This document shows positions 1-6,447 of a DNA stretch of 16,887 bases, one piece after another. The DNA lies in contig CALIJH010000016.1 of assembly GCA_938017765.1 (NCBI GenBank), positions 1-16,887 on the forward strand, read 5' to 3'. Below the pieces are notes generated by a model. The model saw only the letters and a list, made by a program, of their open reading frames with translations. It did not search any database and was not told the DNA's origin. The stretch comes from an uncultured Leptotrichia sp. GTDB lineage: Bacteria > Fusobacteriota > Fusobacteriia > Fusobacteriales > Leptotrichiaceae. Numbering within the stretch: the first letter of the stretch is position 1; each line of letters starts with the position of its first letter. Made by a program: the position numbers and the translations under genes.

Positions 1-1
1 T

Positions 2-76
2 TCGGATTCTAACGAAAATGTAAAAGAAAAACTCAATAAAACAATGGAAGAGTTTGAAAAGGTCTTAAAAATATAA
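2..76 (+). CDS. C-terminal fragment of an unidentified protein
   Basis: An open frame enters from the left edge and ends at TAA 74-76, giving 24 residues that finish ENVKEKLNKTMEEFEKVLKI. The segment is charged and probably helical. It is too short to identify. It ends 21 bases before hemW on the same strand, so the two are probably cotranscribed. That the frame is coding is inferred from its position, the absence of stops and the lysine/glutamate-rich composition typical of this genome. Confidence 0.55.
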   Translation, partial: SDSNENVKEKLNKTMEEFEKVLKI

Positions 77-97
77 AGAAAGTAAGAAATAAAGGAG

Positions 98-1213
98 ATG
101 AACAAAGCAGAAAATAATAAAATACAAAAAAATATAGATGCCCTTTATTTACATATTCCTTTCTGTGAAAAAAAATGTGAATATTGTGATTTTTGTACAT
201 TTATAAATATGAGCCGTGAATACGGGAAATATACGGAAGCATTGGTAAAAGAATTGAAAATGCATCCAAAATATGAGTACGATACTGTATATTTTGGAGG
301 AGGAACTCCTTCCTTACTGCCTGTGGAAATGATTTCATATATAATGAGAAACATAAACTATAGAAAAGACGGAGAAATAACGTTGGAGCTTAATCCAAAT
401 GATATGTCTTTGGAGAAACTAAAAGAATTAAGAGAATTAGGTATAAACAGGCTCAGTATAGGAATACAGAGTTTTTGTGATCATGTCTTAAAGTTTATCG
501 GCAGGCTGCACAGTGGCGAAGATGCGATAAGAGTATTCAGAGATGCAAGAGAAGCAGGATTTGAAAATATTTCCATTGATTTGATGTTCGGTATCCCCAA
601 TCAGAGTTTTGAAGATTTAAAAAAAGATCTGGAAACTATACTACTTCTTTCTCCTGACAATATATCCATATATTCTCTCATATGGGAAGAAGGGACAGTG
701 TTTTGGAGCAAACTGAAAAGAGGAATATTATCTCGAATAGACCAAGACTTGGAAGCTGAAATGTATGAAGAAATAATAGATTTCTTGAAGAAAAACGGAT
801 ATATTCATTATGAAATATCCAACTTTTCAAAAAAGGGAATGGGAGGAGTTCATAATCTGAAATACTGGAGAAATAAGGAATTTATCGGAGCAGGATTAAG
901 TGCGGCAGCTTATTATGGAGGCAGAAGATACAGTAATGTGAGAACTTTCAATAAATATTACAAATTTCTTGACGAAAATATTTTTCCTGTAGATGAGAAC
1001 AGCATTGAAATAGTTGATGAAACGGAAAAAGAGAAACTTAAAAATATGCTTGGATTGAGACTTATAGAAGAAGGAATAGAGTATTTTGATGCTCCGAAAG
1101 TAGAAAAACTTTTAAGTAGGGGACTGCTCGAAAGATTTAATGACGGGACAAGAATACGTCTTACAAAAACGGGTATTTTGCTTGCTAATGACGTATTTAT
1201 GGAATTTATTTAA
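98..1213 (+). CDS. hemW: HemW-like radical SAM heme chaperone
   Basis: This 371-residue protein matches the HemW family (formerly 'oxygen-independent coproporphyrinogen III oxidase-like'). HemW proteins bind heme and are thought to pass it to client hemoproteins; they are not true HemN oxidases. Residues 17-33 carry the radical SAM cluster motif, with Cys23, Cys27 and Cys30 (CxxxCxxC) and an extra Cys33. GGGTPS at 67-72 is the SAM-binding glycine motif. HNLKYW at 252-257 followed by a GAGLSAA stretch is the HemW heme-binding signature. Length fits the family (about 370-380). ATG 98 is the only in-frame start after the stop at 83-85, but GGAG at 94-97 abuts it directly, which is poor spacing. 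The gene lies upstream of yggS and sepF on the same strand. The family call is firm; the in vivo role is by homology. Confidence 0.93.
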   Translation: MNKAENNKIQKNIDALYLHIPFCEKKCEYCDFCTFINMSREYGKYTEALVKELKMHPKYEYDTVYFGGGTPSLLPVEMISYIMRNINYRKDGEITLELNPNDMSLEKLKELRELGINRLSIGIQSFCDHVLKFIGRLHSGEDAIRVFRDAREAGFENISIDLMFGIPNQSFEDLKKDLETILLLSPDNISIYSLIWEEGTVFWSKLKRGILSRIDQDLEAEMYEEIIDFLKKNGYIHYEISNFSKKGMGGVHNLKYWRNKEFIGAGLSAAAYYGGRRYSNVRTFNKYYKFLDENIFPVDENSIEIVDETEKEKLKNMLGLRLIEEGIEYFDAPKVEKLLSRGLLERFNDGTRIRLTKTGILLANDVFMEFI

Positions 1214-1297
1214 TTTCAGGATTTATAAAAATAGATAATTATGAGAGGAAGTACGATAAAACAAGTATCATTCAGACAGTTTTATCATATAGAAATT

Positions 1298-1981
1298 ATG
1301 GAATTTAACAATGATAGAATAAGGCAGAATTATGAGAATATTCTAAAAGATGTGAAAAAATATTCTCCTTATCCTGAAAAAGTGAAGATATTGCTTGCAA
1401 CCAAATATTTTAATCTTGATGAACAGAAAGAAATTATAGATATGGGATTTGAATATTTTGGAGAAAATAAAGCTCAAGATTATAGGGATAAGCTGAAAGA
1501 ATTTTCAGAAGAAAAATATAAAAATTTAAAATGGGACTTTATAGGAAGGTTGCAAAAAAATAAAATAAAGTATATAATAAAAAATGTAAATTTATTACAT
1601 TCAATAGATTCTTACGAACTTTTGGAGGAAATCAACAAAAAAGCTATTGAAAATAATAGAATTATAAATGGATTAATACAAATCAATATTTCAAAAGAAG
1701 AAACAAAAACAGGGATTTATGTTGAAAATTTTAAAAAAGAACATGAAAAATACTTTTCTATGGATAATGTAAAAATAAAAGGATTTATGACTATGGCACC
1801 TTTGGAAGCAGAAAGTCATGAAATAAGGAATTATTTTTTAAGTATATCAAGGTTAAGAGAGGAATATGTAAAAAAATACAGTTATTTAAATGAACTTTCT
1901 ATGGGAATGTCCAATGACTATATAGAAGCCCTTGAAAGTGGTGCTACTATAATTAGAATAGGAAGTAAATTATTTAAATAA
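1298..1981 (+). CDS. yggS: YggS/PLPBP-family pyridoxal phosphate homeostasis protein
   Basis: A 227-residue protein of the YggS/YlmE/PROSC family: a single TIM-barrel domain related to alanine racemase's N-terminal domain, which binds PLP and buffers its pool without known catalysis. The PLP lysine is in LLATKYF (Lys36 from the chosen start). Other hallmarks are FGENKAQ, KWDFIGRLQKNK (family HFIGxLQxNK), HSIDS, GFMTMAPLE and the C-terminal LSMGMSNDYIEALESGAT followed by RIGSKLF. An in-frame ATG at 1241 would add 19 residues with no family resemblance. ATG 1298 gives the usual N-terminal helix and a typical length. Neither start has a good Shine-Dalgarno, so the start is uncertain. sepF begins 17 bases after the stop, an arrangement like ylmE-ylmF in Gram-positives. 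Confidence 0.9.
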   Translation: MEFNNDRIRQNYENILKDVKKYSPYPEKVKILLATKYFNLDEQKEIIDMGFEYFGENKAQDYRDKLKEFSEEKYKNLKWDFIGRLQKNKIKYIIKNVNLLHSIDSYELLEEINKKAIENNRIINGLIQINISKEETKTGIYVENFKKEHEKYFSMDNVKIKGFMTMAPLEAESHEIRNYFLSISRLREEYVKKYSYLNELSMGMSNDYIEALESGATIIRIGSKLFK

Positions 1982-1984
1982 AGC

Positions 1985-1990
1985 AGGAGG
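1985..1990 (+). promoter_or_regulatory. Shine-Dalgarno that fixes the TTG start of sepF
   Basis: A perfect AGGAGG lies 8 bases ahead of the TTG codon at 1999 and just after the yggS stop. No in-frame ATG occurs nearby, so this site supports TTG as the real start. Confidence 0.8.
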
Positions 1991-1998
1991 TTAGTAAT

Positions 1999-2484
1999 TT
2001 GAAATTTGGAAAGAAATTTTTGGAATTTTTCGGGGATGTAGATGAAGAAGAAGTAATAGAAGAAGAAAGAGAAGTTGTTGTCAAGCCTAAACCCCAAGTT
2101 AAAACTCATAGTTATACAGAAGCTGAACAACCTGAAGAGAAAGAGAAAAAAGTTATGAGTATTTTTGGCGGTGGAAAGAAGGAGGAAGTCGGAAAAATGA
2201 AAGTAAGTTATGTTTCAATAATAAGACCAAAAACATTTGAGGATTCAAGGCTGATAGCAGATTCTATCAAAGAAAAGAAAGTGGTTACATTTAGTTTGGA
2301 ATTTCTGGAATTTGAAGTAGGTCAAAGAGTTATAGATTTTGTGAGCGGAGCTGCTTATGCGATGGATGCCCATTTATCAAAAGTTACTGATAAAGTTCTC
2401 ACATCCATTCCTAATGGAGTAGGATATGAGGATATTGATACTACTCTGGAAGAAGAAAAAAATAAAAATTCAAATTTATTGTAA
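1999..2484 (+). CDS. sepF: SepF-like cell division protein
   Basis: A 161-residue protein with SepF architecture. A short N-terminal amphipathic helix (KFGKKFLEFFG, residues 2-12) is the likely membrane-targeting sequence. An acidic, low-complexity linker follows to about residue 65. The C-terminal globular SepF domain is at about 70-148, with VSIIRPKTFEDSRLIADSIK and VGQRVIDFVSGAAYAMDAHL. Known SepF proteins bind the FtsZ C-terminus, tether FtsZ filaments to the membrane and help septum assembly. The start is TTG, supported by the AGGAGG at 1985-1990. Adjacency to yggS mirrors ylmE-ylmF in Bacillus and related gene pairs in cyanobacteria. Transcription ends at the hairpin starting at 2518. 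The family call is confident; whether it is the main FtsZ anchor in this diderm is unknown. Confidence 0.88.
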   Translation: MKFGKKFLEFFGDVDEEEVIEEEREVVVKPKPQVKTHSYTEAEQPEEKEKKVMSIFGGGKKEEVGKMKVSYVSIIRPKTFEDSRLIADSIKEKKVVTFSLEFLEFEVGQRVIDFVSGAAYAMDAHLSKVTDKVLTSIPNGVGYEDIDTTLEEEKNKNSNLL

Positions 2485-2517
2485 TTTCAATAAAGTAATA
2501 TAGTAAAATAGAGTAAT

Positions 2518-2565
2518 AAAAAACATATTTATGAAATTTTGTTAAATAAAATAAATATGTTTTTT
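2518..2565. terminator. bidirectional hairpin terminator between sepF and the permease
   Basis: A perfect 15-bp inverted repeat: AAAAAACATATTTAT at 2518-2532 and ATAAATATGTTTTTT at 2551-2565, with an 18-base loop. It starts with A6 and ends with T6, so a U-tract follows the stem on either strand. It lies between the convergent ends of sepF (+) and the permease gene (-). The stem is AT-rich, so it may be weak. Confidence 0.75.
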
Positions 2566-2606
2566 ATATTGCTTTTTATATTTTGATATTATTTAAAACT
2601 CCATAT

Positions 2607-3539
2607 TTAGAATTCCGTATCAATCTTGGATAAATTTAAATACAGTATGGAGCCGACCAGAATGATTGCGGAGATAAACTGTACAGGGGATAAAAATCTT
2701 TTCAGTATGACTGCTTCTGCAATGACCGAAGTCAGAGGATAGGCAAGCTCACAGAAAGTAGCAGTGGAAGCGGGAACGCTTTTCAAACCGTTATAATAAA
2801 TAAGTATTGCAAAAAGTCCGAATATAGCGATAAATAAGGATAACGACATTAAGCTTTTATTTCCTGTAAATGTTGTCAGACTTTTTTCCGTAGTACCTGA
2901 AAATAGTACGAAGATAAGCATTACTAATGAAGTAAAGAAAAATCTGTAAAATGTACTTGTCAGGAAAGAAAAACTTCCTACAATTTTTTTTCCAAATACA
3001 GTTGAACTTCCAAAAGAAAATGCCGCCAGTAATGAATACATAACTGCTAAAAGATTATTTTTCGGTAAAAGTGTAGGACTTTTAAATTCAAAAGTAAGAA
3101 AATAAATCGAAATCAGACTGATGCCAGCGATTATATAAAACTTTTTTGAAGGTCTTTCCTTTAGTATCAGGAATGCAAGAAATACCGCAAATATAGGCTG
3201 GGATTTCTGAATAAGTATGACAATGCTGAATTTGCTGTATTCACTAAGCTGTAATGCCTTTACTATGGACAGAGTTCCGATACTTCCTCCAAATACTGCA
3301 ATAAGTATAAAAAATAGATAGTCGCTTTTAGTAAATGTCTTAAGCATCTTAAACTGTTTTGTAAAAAGTACGGACAAAATAAATGTAGGTATGGCATGAG
3401 CTATAAAAACTATAAAATTTACATCATAAAAGTGAAATTTGGAAAAATAGGAGGGAGTAAGAAGTATACCGTCAAGTCCCCACATTATTGCGGCGATAAT
3501 AATTAAAAATCCGCCTAAAATCATATTATTTTTTTTCAT
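2607..3539 (-). CDS. EamA/DMT-family permease
   Basis: A 310-residue integral membrane protein with about ten hydrophobic segments in two homologous halves, the layout of EamA (drug/metabolite transporter) proteins. The first half begins IIIAAIMWGLDGILL. The second begins near residue 165 with MYSLLAAFSFGSSTVFGKKI and ends with ELAYPLTSVIAEAVILKRFL followed by QFISAIILVGSILYL, a typical EamA end. FLILKERPS at about 120-128 is the usual end-of-first-repeat signature. The substrate cannot be read from sequence; members export amino acids, nucleobases or other metabolites. The start has an AAAGGA Shine-Dalgarno 6 bases upstream on the minus strand. The gene is divergent from rseP across 106 bases. 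A possible minus-strand promoter there (AAACAA 3595-3600 and AGTATA 3574-3579 on the plus strand, 15-base spacer) is weak. Confidence 0.88.
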   Translation of the reverse strand: MKKNNMILGGFLIIIAAIMWGLDGILLTPSYFSKFHFYDVNFIVFIAHAIPTFILSVLFTKQFKMLKTFTKSDYLFFILIAVFGGSIGTLSIVKALQLSEYSKFSIVILIQKSQPIFAVFLAFLILKERPSKKFYIIAGISLISIYFLTFEFKSPTLLPKNNLLAVMYSLLAAFSFGSSTVFGKKIVGSFSFLTSTFYRFFFTSLVMLIFVLFSGTTEKSLTTFTGNKSLMSLSLFIAIFGLFAILIYYNGLKSVPASTATFCELAYPLTSVIAEAVILKRFLSPVQFISAIILVGSILYLNLSKIDTEF

Positions 3540-3565
3540 TTTTATCCTTTCAATAACTATTCTAA

Positions 3566-3594
3566 TTGTAATCAGTATATACGTGTGATATAAT
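3566..3594 (+). promoter_or_regulatory. sigma70-type promoter for rseP
   Basis: TTGTAA at 3566-3571 and a consensus TATAAT at 3589-3594 are 17 bases apart, the optimal spacing. Transcription would start near 3601, about 45 bases before rseP. It is in the divergent gap between the permease gene and rseP. Confidence 0.65.
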
Positions 3595-3645
3595 AAACAA
3601 AGTATAGCATAAAATAAGATATTTTAAAATGATGAAAGGAAAAAA

Positions 3646-4689
3646 ATGAGTATATTTTTTACGATAATAATATTGGGGCTTATCATATTTTTACACGAAT
3701 TGGGACATTTTCTGACGGCAAAATATTATAAAATGCCTGTCTTAGAATTTGCAATAGGAATGGGACCGAGAATATTCACAAAAAAAATAAATGAAACAAA
3801 TTATTCAATAAGAATTCTGCCTTTAGGAGGATTTGTAAATATAGACGGAATGCAGCCTTCAGATGACCCTGAAAAAAATGTAAAAAACGGATTTTATACG
3901 AAATCGCCTTTGAGCAGGTTTGTGGTACTGATAGCGGGAATAATGATGAATTTTATATCTGCAATAATAGGGATATTTATCTTACTTTCAATCACGGGAG
4001 TGGTTCCGCCGAAATATATAAAACCTGTAATAAAAACGGTTCAGGAAAAATCCGCTGCTAAAAATATATTACAGGCAGAAGATAAGATTATTGGATTGAA
4101 CGGGAAGAAAATAAATAACTGGCAGGATTTGACCCTAACAGTAATGGAAATAAATCAGAAAGGCTATAAAAATGAAGAAATTCCGATAAAAATATTGAGA
4201 AATAATAAAGAGATGAATGAAAAAATAAGATTGACATATAACGAAGAAAGAAAAATGAGCCTGTTAGGAATAGAAGCAGCACAGACAAAAGTTTCAGTTT
4301 TAAAGAAGATCGAAATCTCCTTTTATACATTTGGAAATTACCTTGGAATAATGATAGACGGACTAAAAATGCTTGTTACGGGAAAAGTATCAATGAATGA
4401 GGTTACAGGACCTGTGGGACTTCCGAAATTTGTAGGACAAGCTTATGAATTAGGAGGAGGAACGGCACTGATAAATATCTTTATCCTGCTTTCGATAAAC
4501 ATAGGTTTGATGAATTTACTCCCTATACCTGCTCTCGACGGGGGAAGAATATTATTTGTAATTCCTGAATTTTTCGGTATAAAAATGAATAAAAAAATCG
4601 AAGAAAGAATACATATGGTCGGAATGCTGATTTTATTCGGATTAATGATAATAATAGTATTTAATGATATATTTAAATATATGAAGTAA
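3646..4689 (+). CDS. rseP: RseP-like site-2 intramembrane metalloprotease
   Basis: A 347-residue polytopic membrane protease of the M50B/RseP family. These enzymes cut transmembrane segments of anti-sigma factors or leftover signal peptides inside the membrane. The zinc motif HELGH (His17, Glu18, His21) is in the first transmembrane helix. The third zinc ligand is in MNLLPIPALDGGR (289-301, Asp298). A single PDZ-like domain is at about 125-205. Other membrane segments are at about 93-117, 273-295 and the C-terminus. One PDZ domain and 347 residues fit the short form found outside Proteobacteria; E. coli RseP has two PDZ domains. AAAGGA precedes the ATG. In many bacteria the gene sits with dxr, cdsA or uppS; here it stands alone behind its own promoter. 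Confidence 0.93.
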   Translation: MSIFFTIIILGLIIFLHELGHFLTAKYYKMPVLEFAIGMGPRIFTKKINETNYSIRILPLGGFVNIDGMQPSDDPEKNVKNGFYTKSPLSRFVVLIAGIMMNFISAIIGIFILLSITGVVPPKYIKPVIKTVQEKSAAKNILQAEDKIIGLNGKKINNWQDLTLTVMEINQKGYKNEEIPIKILRNNKEMNEKIRLTYNEERKMSLLGIEAAQTKVSVLKKIEISFYTFGNYLGIMIDGLKMLVTGKVSMNEVTGPVGLPKFVGQAYELGGGTALINIFILLSINIGLMNLLPIPALDGGRILFVIPEFFGIKMNKKIEERIHMVGMLILFGLMIIIVFNDIFKYMK

Positions 4690-4721
4690 AGAGTGTATTT
4701 TAATATAATTATGCAGAGATG

Positions 4722-4878
4722 AAATCGTAAAAAGTAAAATTACAGTAAATATAATCATACAGTATAATATTATCAGAAAAATAAAATCATAAAAAGAAAT
4801 TATAGGAAATATAATCGTGAAAGAAAAAATAATAAGAAATAATTATATAAGAAATAATTATATAAGAAATAATTGTGA
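4722..4878. repeat. degenerate AT-rich tandem repeats downstream of rseP
   Basis: Two nested patterns are visible. An imperfect unit of about 60 bases starts at 4722 (AAATCGTAAAAAG...) and recurs at 4784 (AAATCATAAAAAG...); both continue into a GAAATATAATC-like core. At 4834-4878, a 15-base unit AAGAAATAATTATAT occurs twice exactly (4834-4848, 4849-4863) and a third time with a changed end (4864-4878, ending GTGA). No coding frame or protein signal is apparent. Replication slippage is the likely origin. Confidence 0.6.
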
Positions 4879-5012
4879 GAGATAAAATGTGATAGTTGAA
4901 TATTTTGAATATATATAAATATTTTATAATAACAGAAGAAGGGAAGTAAATTTATTTTTAAAAATTTCCAAAAATGTAAATTGATTAAATATAAATATAT
5001 TTTGCAAATTTA
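4879..5012. other. AT-rich non-coding spacer with nothing recognised
   Basis: This is the rest of the 442-base gap between rseP and the META lipoprotein, before the hairpin at 5013. It is almost all A and T, with no credible reading frame, RNA gene or strong promoter for either flanking gene. Confidence 0.5.
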
Positions 5013-5090
5013 GAAAGAGGCTAACTGCACTGACCCCAAAAAGTTGGATACAGGATAGGAGAGGCAGTACAATTAGTCTCTTTTATTTTT
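5013..5090 (+). terminator. long-stem terminator downstream of rseP
   Basis: The arms AAAGAGGCTAA (5014-5024) and TTAGTCTCTTT (5073-5083) pair with one G-T wobble. The pairing continues inward through TG/CA and ACTG/CAGT blocks. The right arm runs into TTTTATTTTTATT, so a U-rich tract follows on the plus strand. It probably stops rseP transcription. On the minus strand the following tract (CTTTCTAAATTT) is poor, so any use for the facing gene is doubtful. Confidence 0.6.
5026..5071. mobile_element. possible relic of an IS3-family element, 46 bp
   Basis: The segment begins TGCACTGACCCC and, read from the other end, begins TGTACTGCCTC, so it has short imperfect terminal inverted repeats with TG...CA ends. 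The block TGACCCCAAAAAGTTGGA (5031-5048) resembles, from memory, ends of IS3/IS150-group elements. No transposase remains, so this would be an internally deleted or solo-end remnant. No clear target duplication is seen. It could instead just be part of the terminator stem. Confidence 0.4.
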
Positions 5091-5131
5091 ATTATAAATT
5101 TATTTAGGTTTTTGAAATGATTTTATAATTA

Positions 5132-5569
5132 TTATTTTTTATTAAATTTCAATATTTCAGTGCCGGTTTTTAAAATCAATGTATTTTTATCCTGTAACTC
5201 TATATTTTTTACATTTCCCAAAATTTTAAAATACTCGTATTCCATTTTCATCAAATCTTCGGGACCTCCCATTTTTGTAGCTCCTATTGGTTCAAAAGAA
5301 ATACTGTTTCCATTTATTTTGTAAGAAGAAAAATATTTATTGACTGTTGAATTTCCACTAATACCTTTATCAGTAAATTCAATAGTAATAGGAGTATCTA
5401 AAGATGACAGATTGATATCGGATATATTTCCTGAAATATCTCTAAGCTCCCATAAAGTACCGTTTATTCTTTTGGAAATATCGTTATTTTCCTTGTGGGG
5501 AACATTTGAACTTTTGCAGCTAAGCAGAAAAAATATTAAAATAAAACATAGAAATAATTTGATTTTCAT
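5132..5569 (-). CDS. META/HslJ-like lipoprotein
   Basis: A 145-residue exported lipoprotein. The N-terminus is a lipoprotein signal peptide ending in the lipobox LLSC (Cys18), so the mature protein should be lipid-anchored. Residues about 37-143 match the META (HslJ-like) domain: NGTLWELRDISG, then an EFTDKGISGNSTVNKYFSSY stretch, the SISFEPIGATKMGG segment and MEYEYFKIL. The cysteine often found in the family's GCN motif is replaced (NSTVN). META proteins are small beta-rich envelope proteins of unclear biochemistry; HslJ has been linked to heat and novobiocin tolerance in E. coli. A minus-strand AGGAG lies about 8 bases before the ATG. The gene follows a related gene 87 bases upstream on the same strand and is convergent with rseP. 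An ATTATA at 5608-5613 may be its own -10, without a good -35. Confidence 0.8.
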   Translation of the reverse strand: MKIKLFLCFILIFFLLSCKSSNVPHKENNDISKRINGTLWELRDISGNISDINLSSLDTPITIEFTDKGISGNSTVNKYFSSYKINGNSISFEPIGATKMGGPEDLMKMEYEYFKILGNVKNIELQDKNTLILKTGTEILKFNKK

Positions 5570-5571
5570 AG

Positions 5572-5667
5572 CTATAATCTCCTGAATAATTTTATTTAAC
5601 TCAAAGCATTATAAATAAAGACTTAAAAAGAATTTTCTATAATCATTTGAATGATTTTATTTAACTC
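5572..5667. repeat. 31-bp direct repeat pair flanking the gap between the two META genes
   Basis: 5572-5602 and 5637-5667 match at 27 of 31 positions, offset by 65 bases. Both begin CTATAATC and end GATTTTATTTAACTC or AATTTTATTTAACTC. The left copy holds the Shine-Dalgarno of the downstream META gene. The right copy includes the last codons and stop of the upstream META gene. This looks like the footprint of a tandem gene duplication. Confidence 0.7.
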
Positions 5668-6256
5668 TCTGGAATACAAGATTTCCACTACTTGATTTTA
5701 GAGTAAGGGTACCTCCGTCGAGTTCTATTCTTGAAACTTTTTTTATAGTATCGAGATATTCGGCTCCTATTTCAGAGCTTTCTTCTCCCATTAGCGAACT
5801 GCCTAACAGACTTATGGAAATATCATTTCCATTTAATCTGTAATGACCAAAATAACCTTCATCTCCTACGACACCGTTTACCCCTCCATTCGCAGCTAAA
5901 TAAAGAGTGATAATAATCTTTTTTTCTTCGGAATATTCTTCCGTTGTCAAATCTTTGTCTAAAATGGATATTAATCTCCAAAGAGAATTGTTAATCTCTT
6001 TTTTCTTAAAAGTAGATGCCGTTTTAGAAGGTTTTTTTCCTGATTTTCCGTTTTTTATAGTAGATGTCTTGTCATTTTGTACATCAGGAATATTTTCCTG
6101 TGAAGTTTCCTGTTTTTTTATATCTTCTGACTGAAAATTGTTTTCAGTTTGACTTTCGGATGAAGTTGTCGAATTTGAATTTGTATCTGAAAAAGTATAA
6201 CTGAACATTGTCAGTAAAAGAAGAAGTAAAAAAAGTTTATTTTTTCCTATTTTCAT
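5657..6256 (-). CDS. exported META-domain-like protein, paralogue of the adjacent lipoprotein
   Basis: A 199-residue protein with a signal peptide (residues 1-23, KLFLLLLLLTMFSYTFSD) but no lipobox cysteine, so it is probably periplasmic. Residues about 24-85 are a low-complexity Ser/Thr/Asn/Glu/Lys linker. Residues about 90-199 form a META-like domain: NNSLWRLISILDKD, then GGVNGVVGDEGYFGHYRLNG, SISLLGSSLMGEESS and AEYLDTIKKVSRIEL. This aligns block by block with the neighbouring lipoprotein (GYFGHYRLNGNDISIS against KYFSSYKINGNSISFE), so the two are likely tandem paralogues. The domain has diverged from canonical HslJ and lacks cysteines. AAAGGA precedes the start on the minus strand. It is divergent from the tetR-RND locus across 191 bases; shared regulation is possible but not shown. 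Confidence 0.7.
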   Translation of the reverse strand: MKIGKNKLFLLLLLLTMFSYTFSDTNSNSTTSSESQTENNFQSEDIKKQETSQENIPDVQNDKTSTIKNGKSGKKPSKTASTFKKKEINNSLWRLISILDKDLTTEEYSEEKKIIITLYLAANGGVNGVVGDEGYFGHYRLNGNDISISLLGSSLMGEESSEIGAEYLDTIKKVSRIELDGGTLTLKSSSGNLVFQRVK

Positions 6257-6353
6257 AGTAATATCCTTTCAAATTTATTTATATAATATGATATCATAAA
6301 AAAATTTGAAAAATCTTTATTTACAATATTTTTCGAATATTCAAAAAAAAAGA

Positions 6354-6382
6354 TTGACAAAAAGTAAAAAAAGTAATATTAT
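6354..6382 (+). promoter_or_regulatory. sigma70-type promoter of the tetR-RND efflux locus
   Basis: A consensus -35 TTGACA (6354-6359) and TATTAT (6377-6382, five of six consensus bases) are separated by exactly 17 bases. Transcription would start near 6389, about 58 bases before the TetR start. It is the only strong promoter seen ahead of the efflux genes. Confidence 0.82.
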
Positions 6383-6389
6383 ACATAAC

Positions 6390-6405
6390 ATGACCAGTGG
6401 GTCAT
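6390..6405 (+). promoter_or_regulatory. palindromic operator, probable TetR-family binding site
   Basis: ATGACC-AGTG-GGTCAT is a perfect 6-bp inverted repeat with a 4-base centre. It is G+C-rich against an almost pure A/T background. It lies where transcription should begin, 7 bases past the -10. A repressor bound here would block the promoter, so autoregulation by the adjacent TetR protein is the simplest reading. The binding itself is inferred. Confidence 0.75.
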
Positions 6406-6447
6406 TTTGTGAAGAAGTTGTGAAGAAGTAAAGAGGAGATTTAAATA

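Noticed and set aside
3574..3600. Minus-strand promoter for the EamA permease (TTGTTT and TATACT)
   Set aside because: The spacer is only 15 bases and the elements overlap the better plus-strand promoter, so it is too weak to list as a feature.
4834..4878. Three regularly spaced repeats considered as a CRISPR-like array
   Set aside because: The 15-base units are directly adjacent with no spacers, and no cas genes are present, so this is a simple tandem repeat.
6287..6298. Palindrome TATGATATCATA upstream of the longer META gene
   Set aside because: It is short and A/T-rich, lacks a clear minus-strand promoter to relate it to, and is probably chance.
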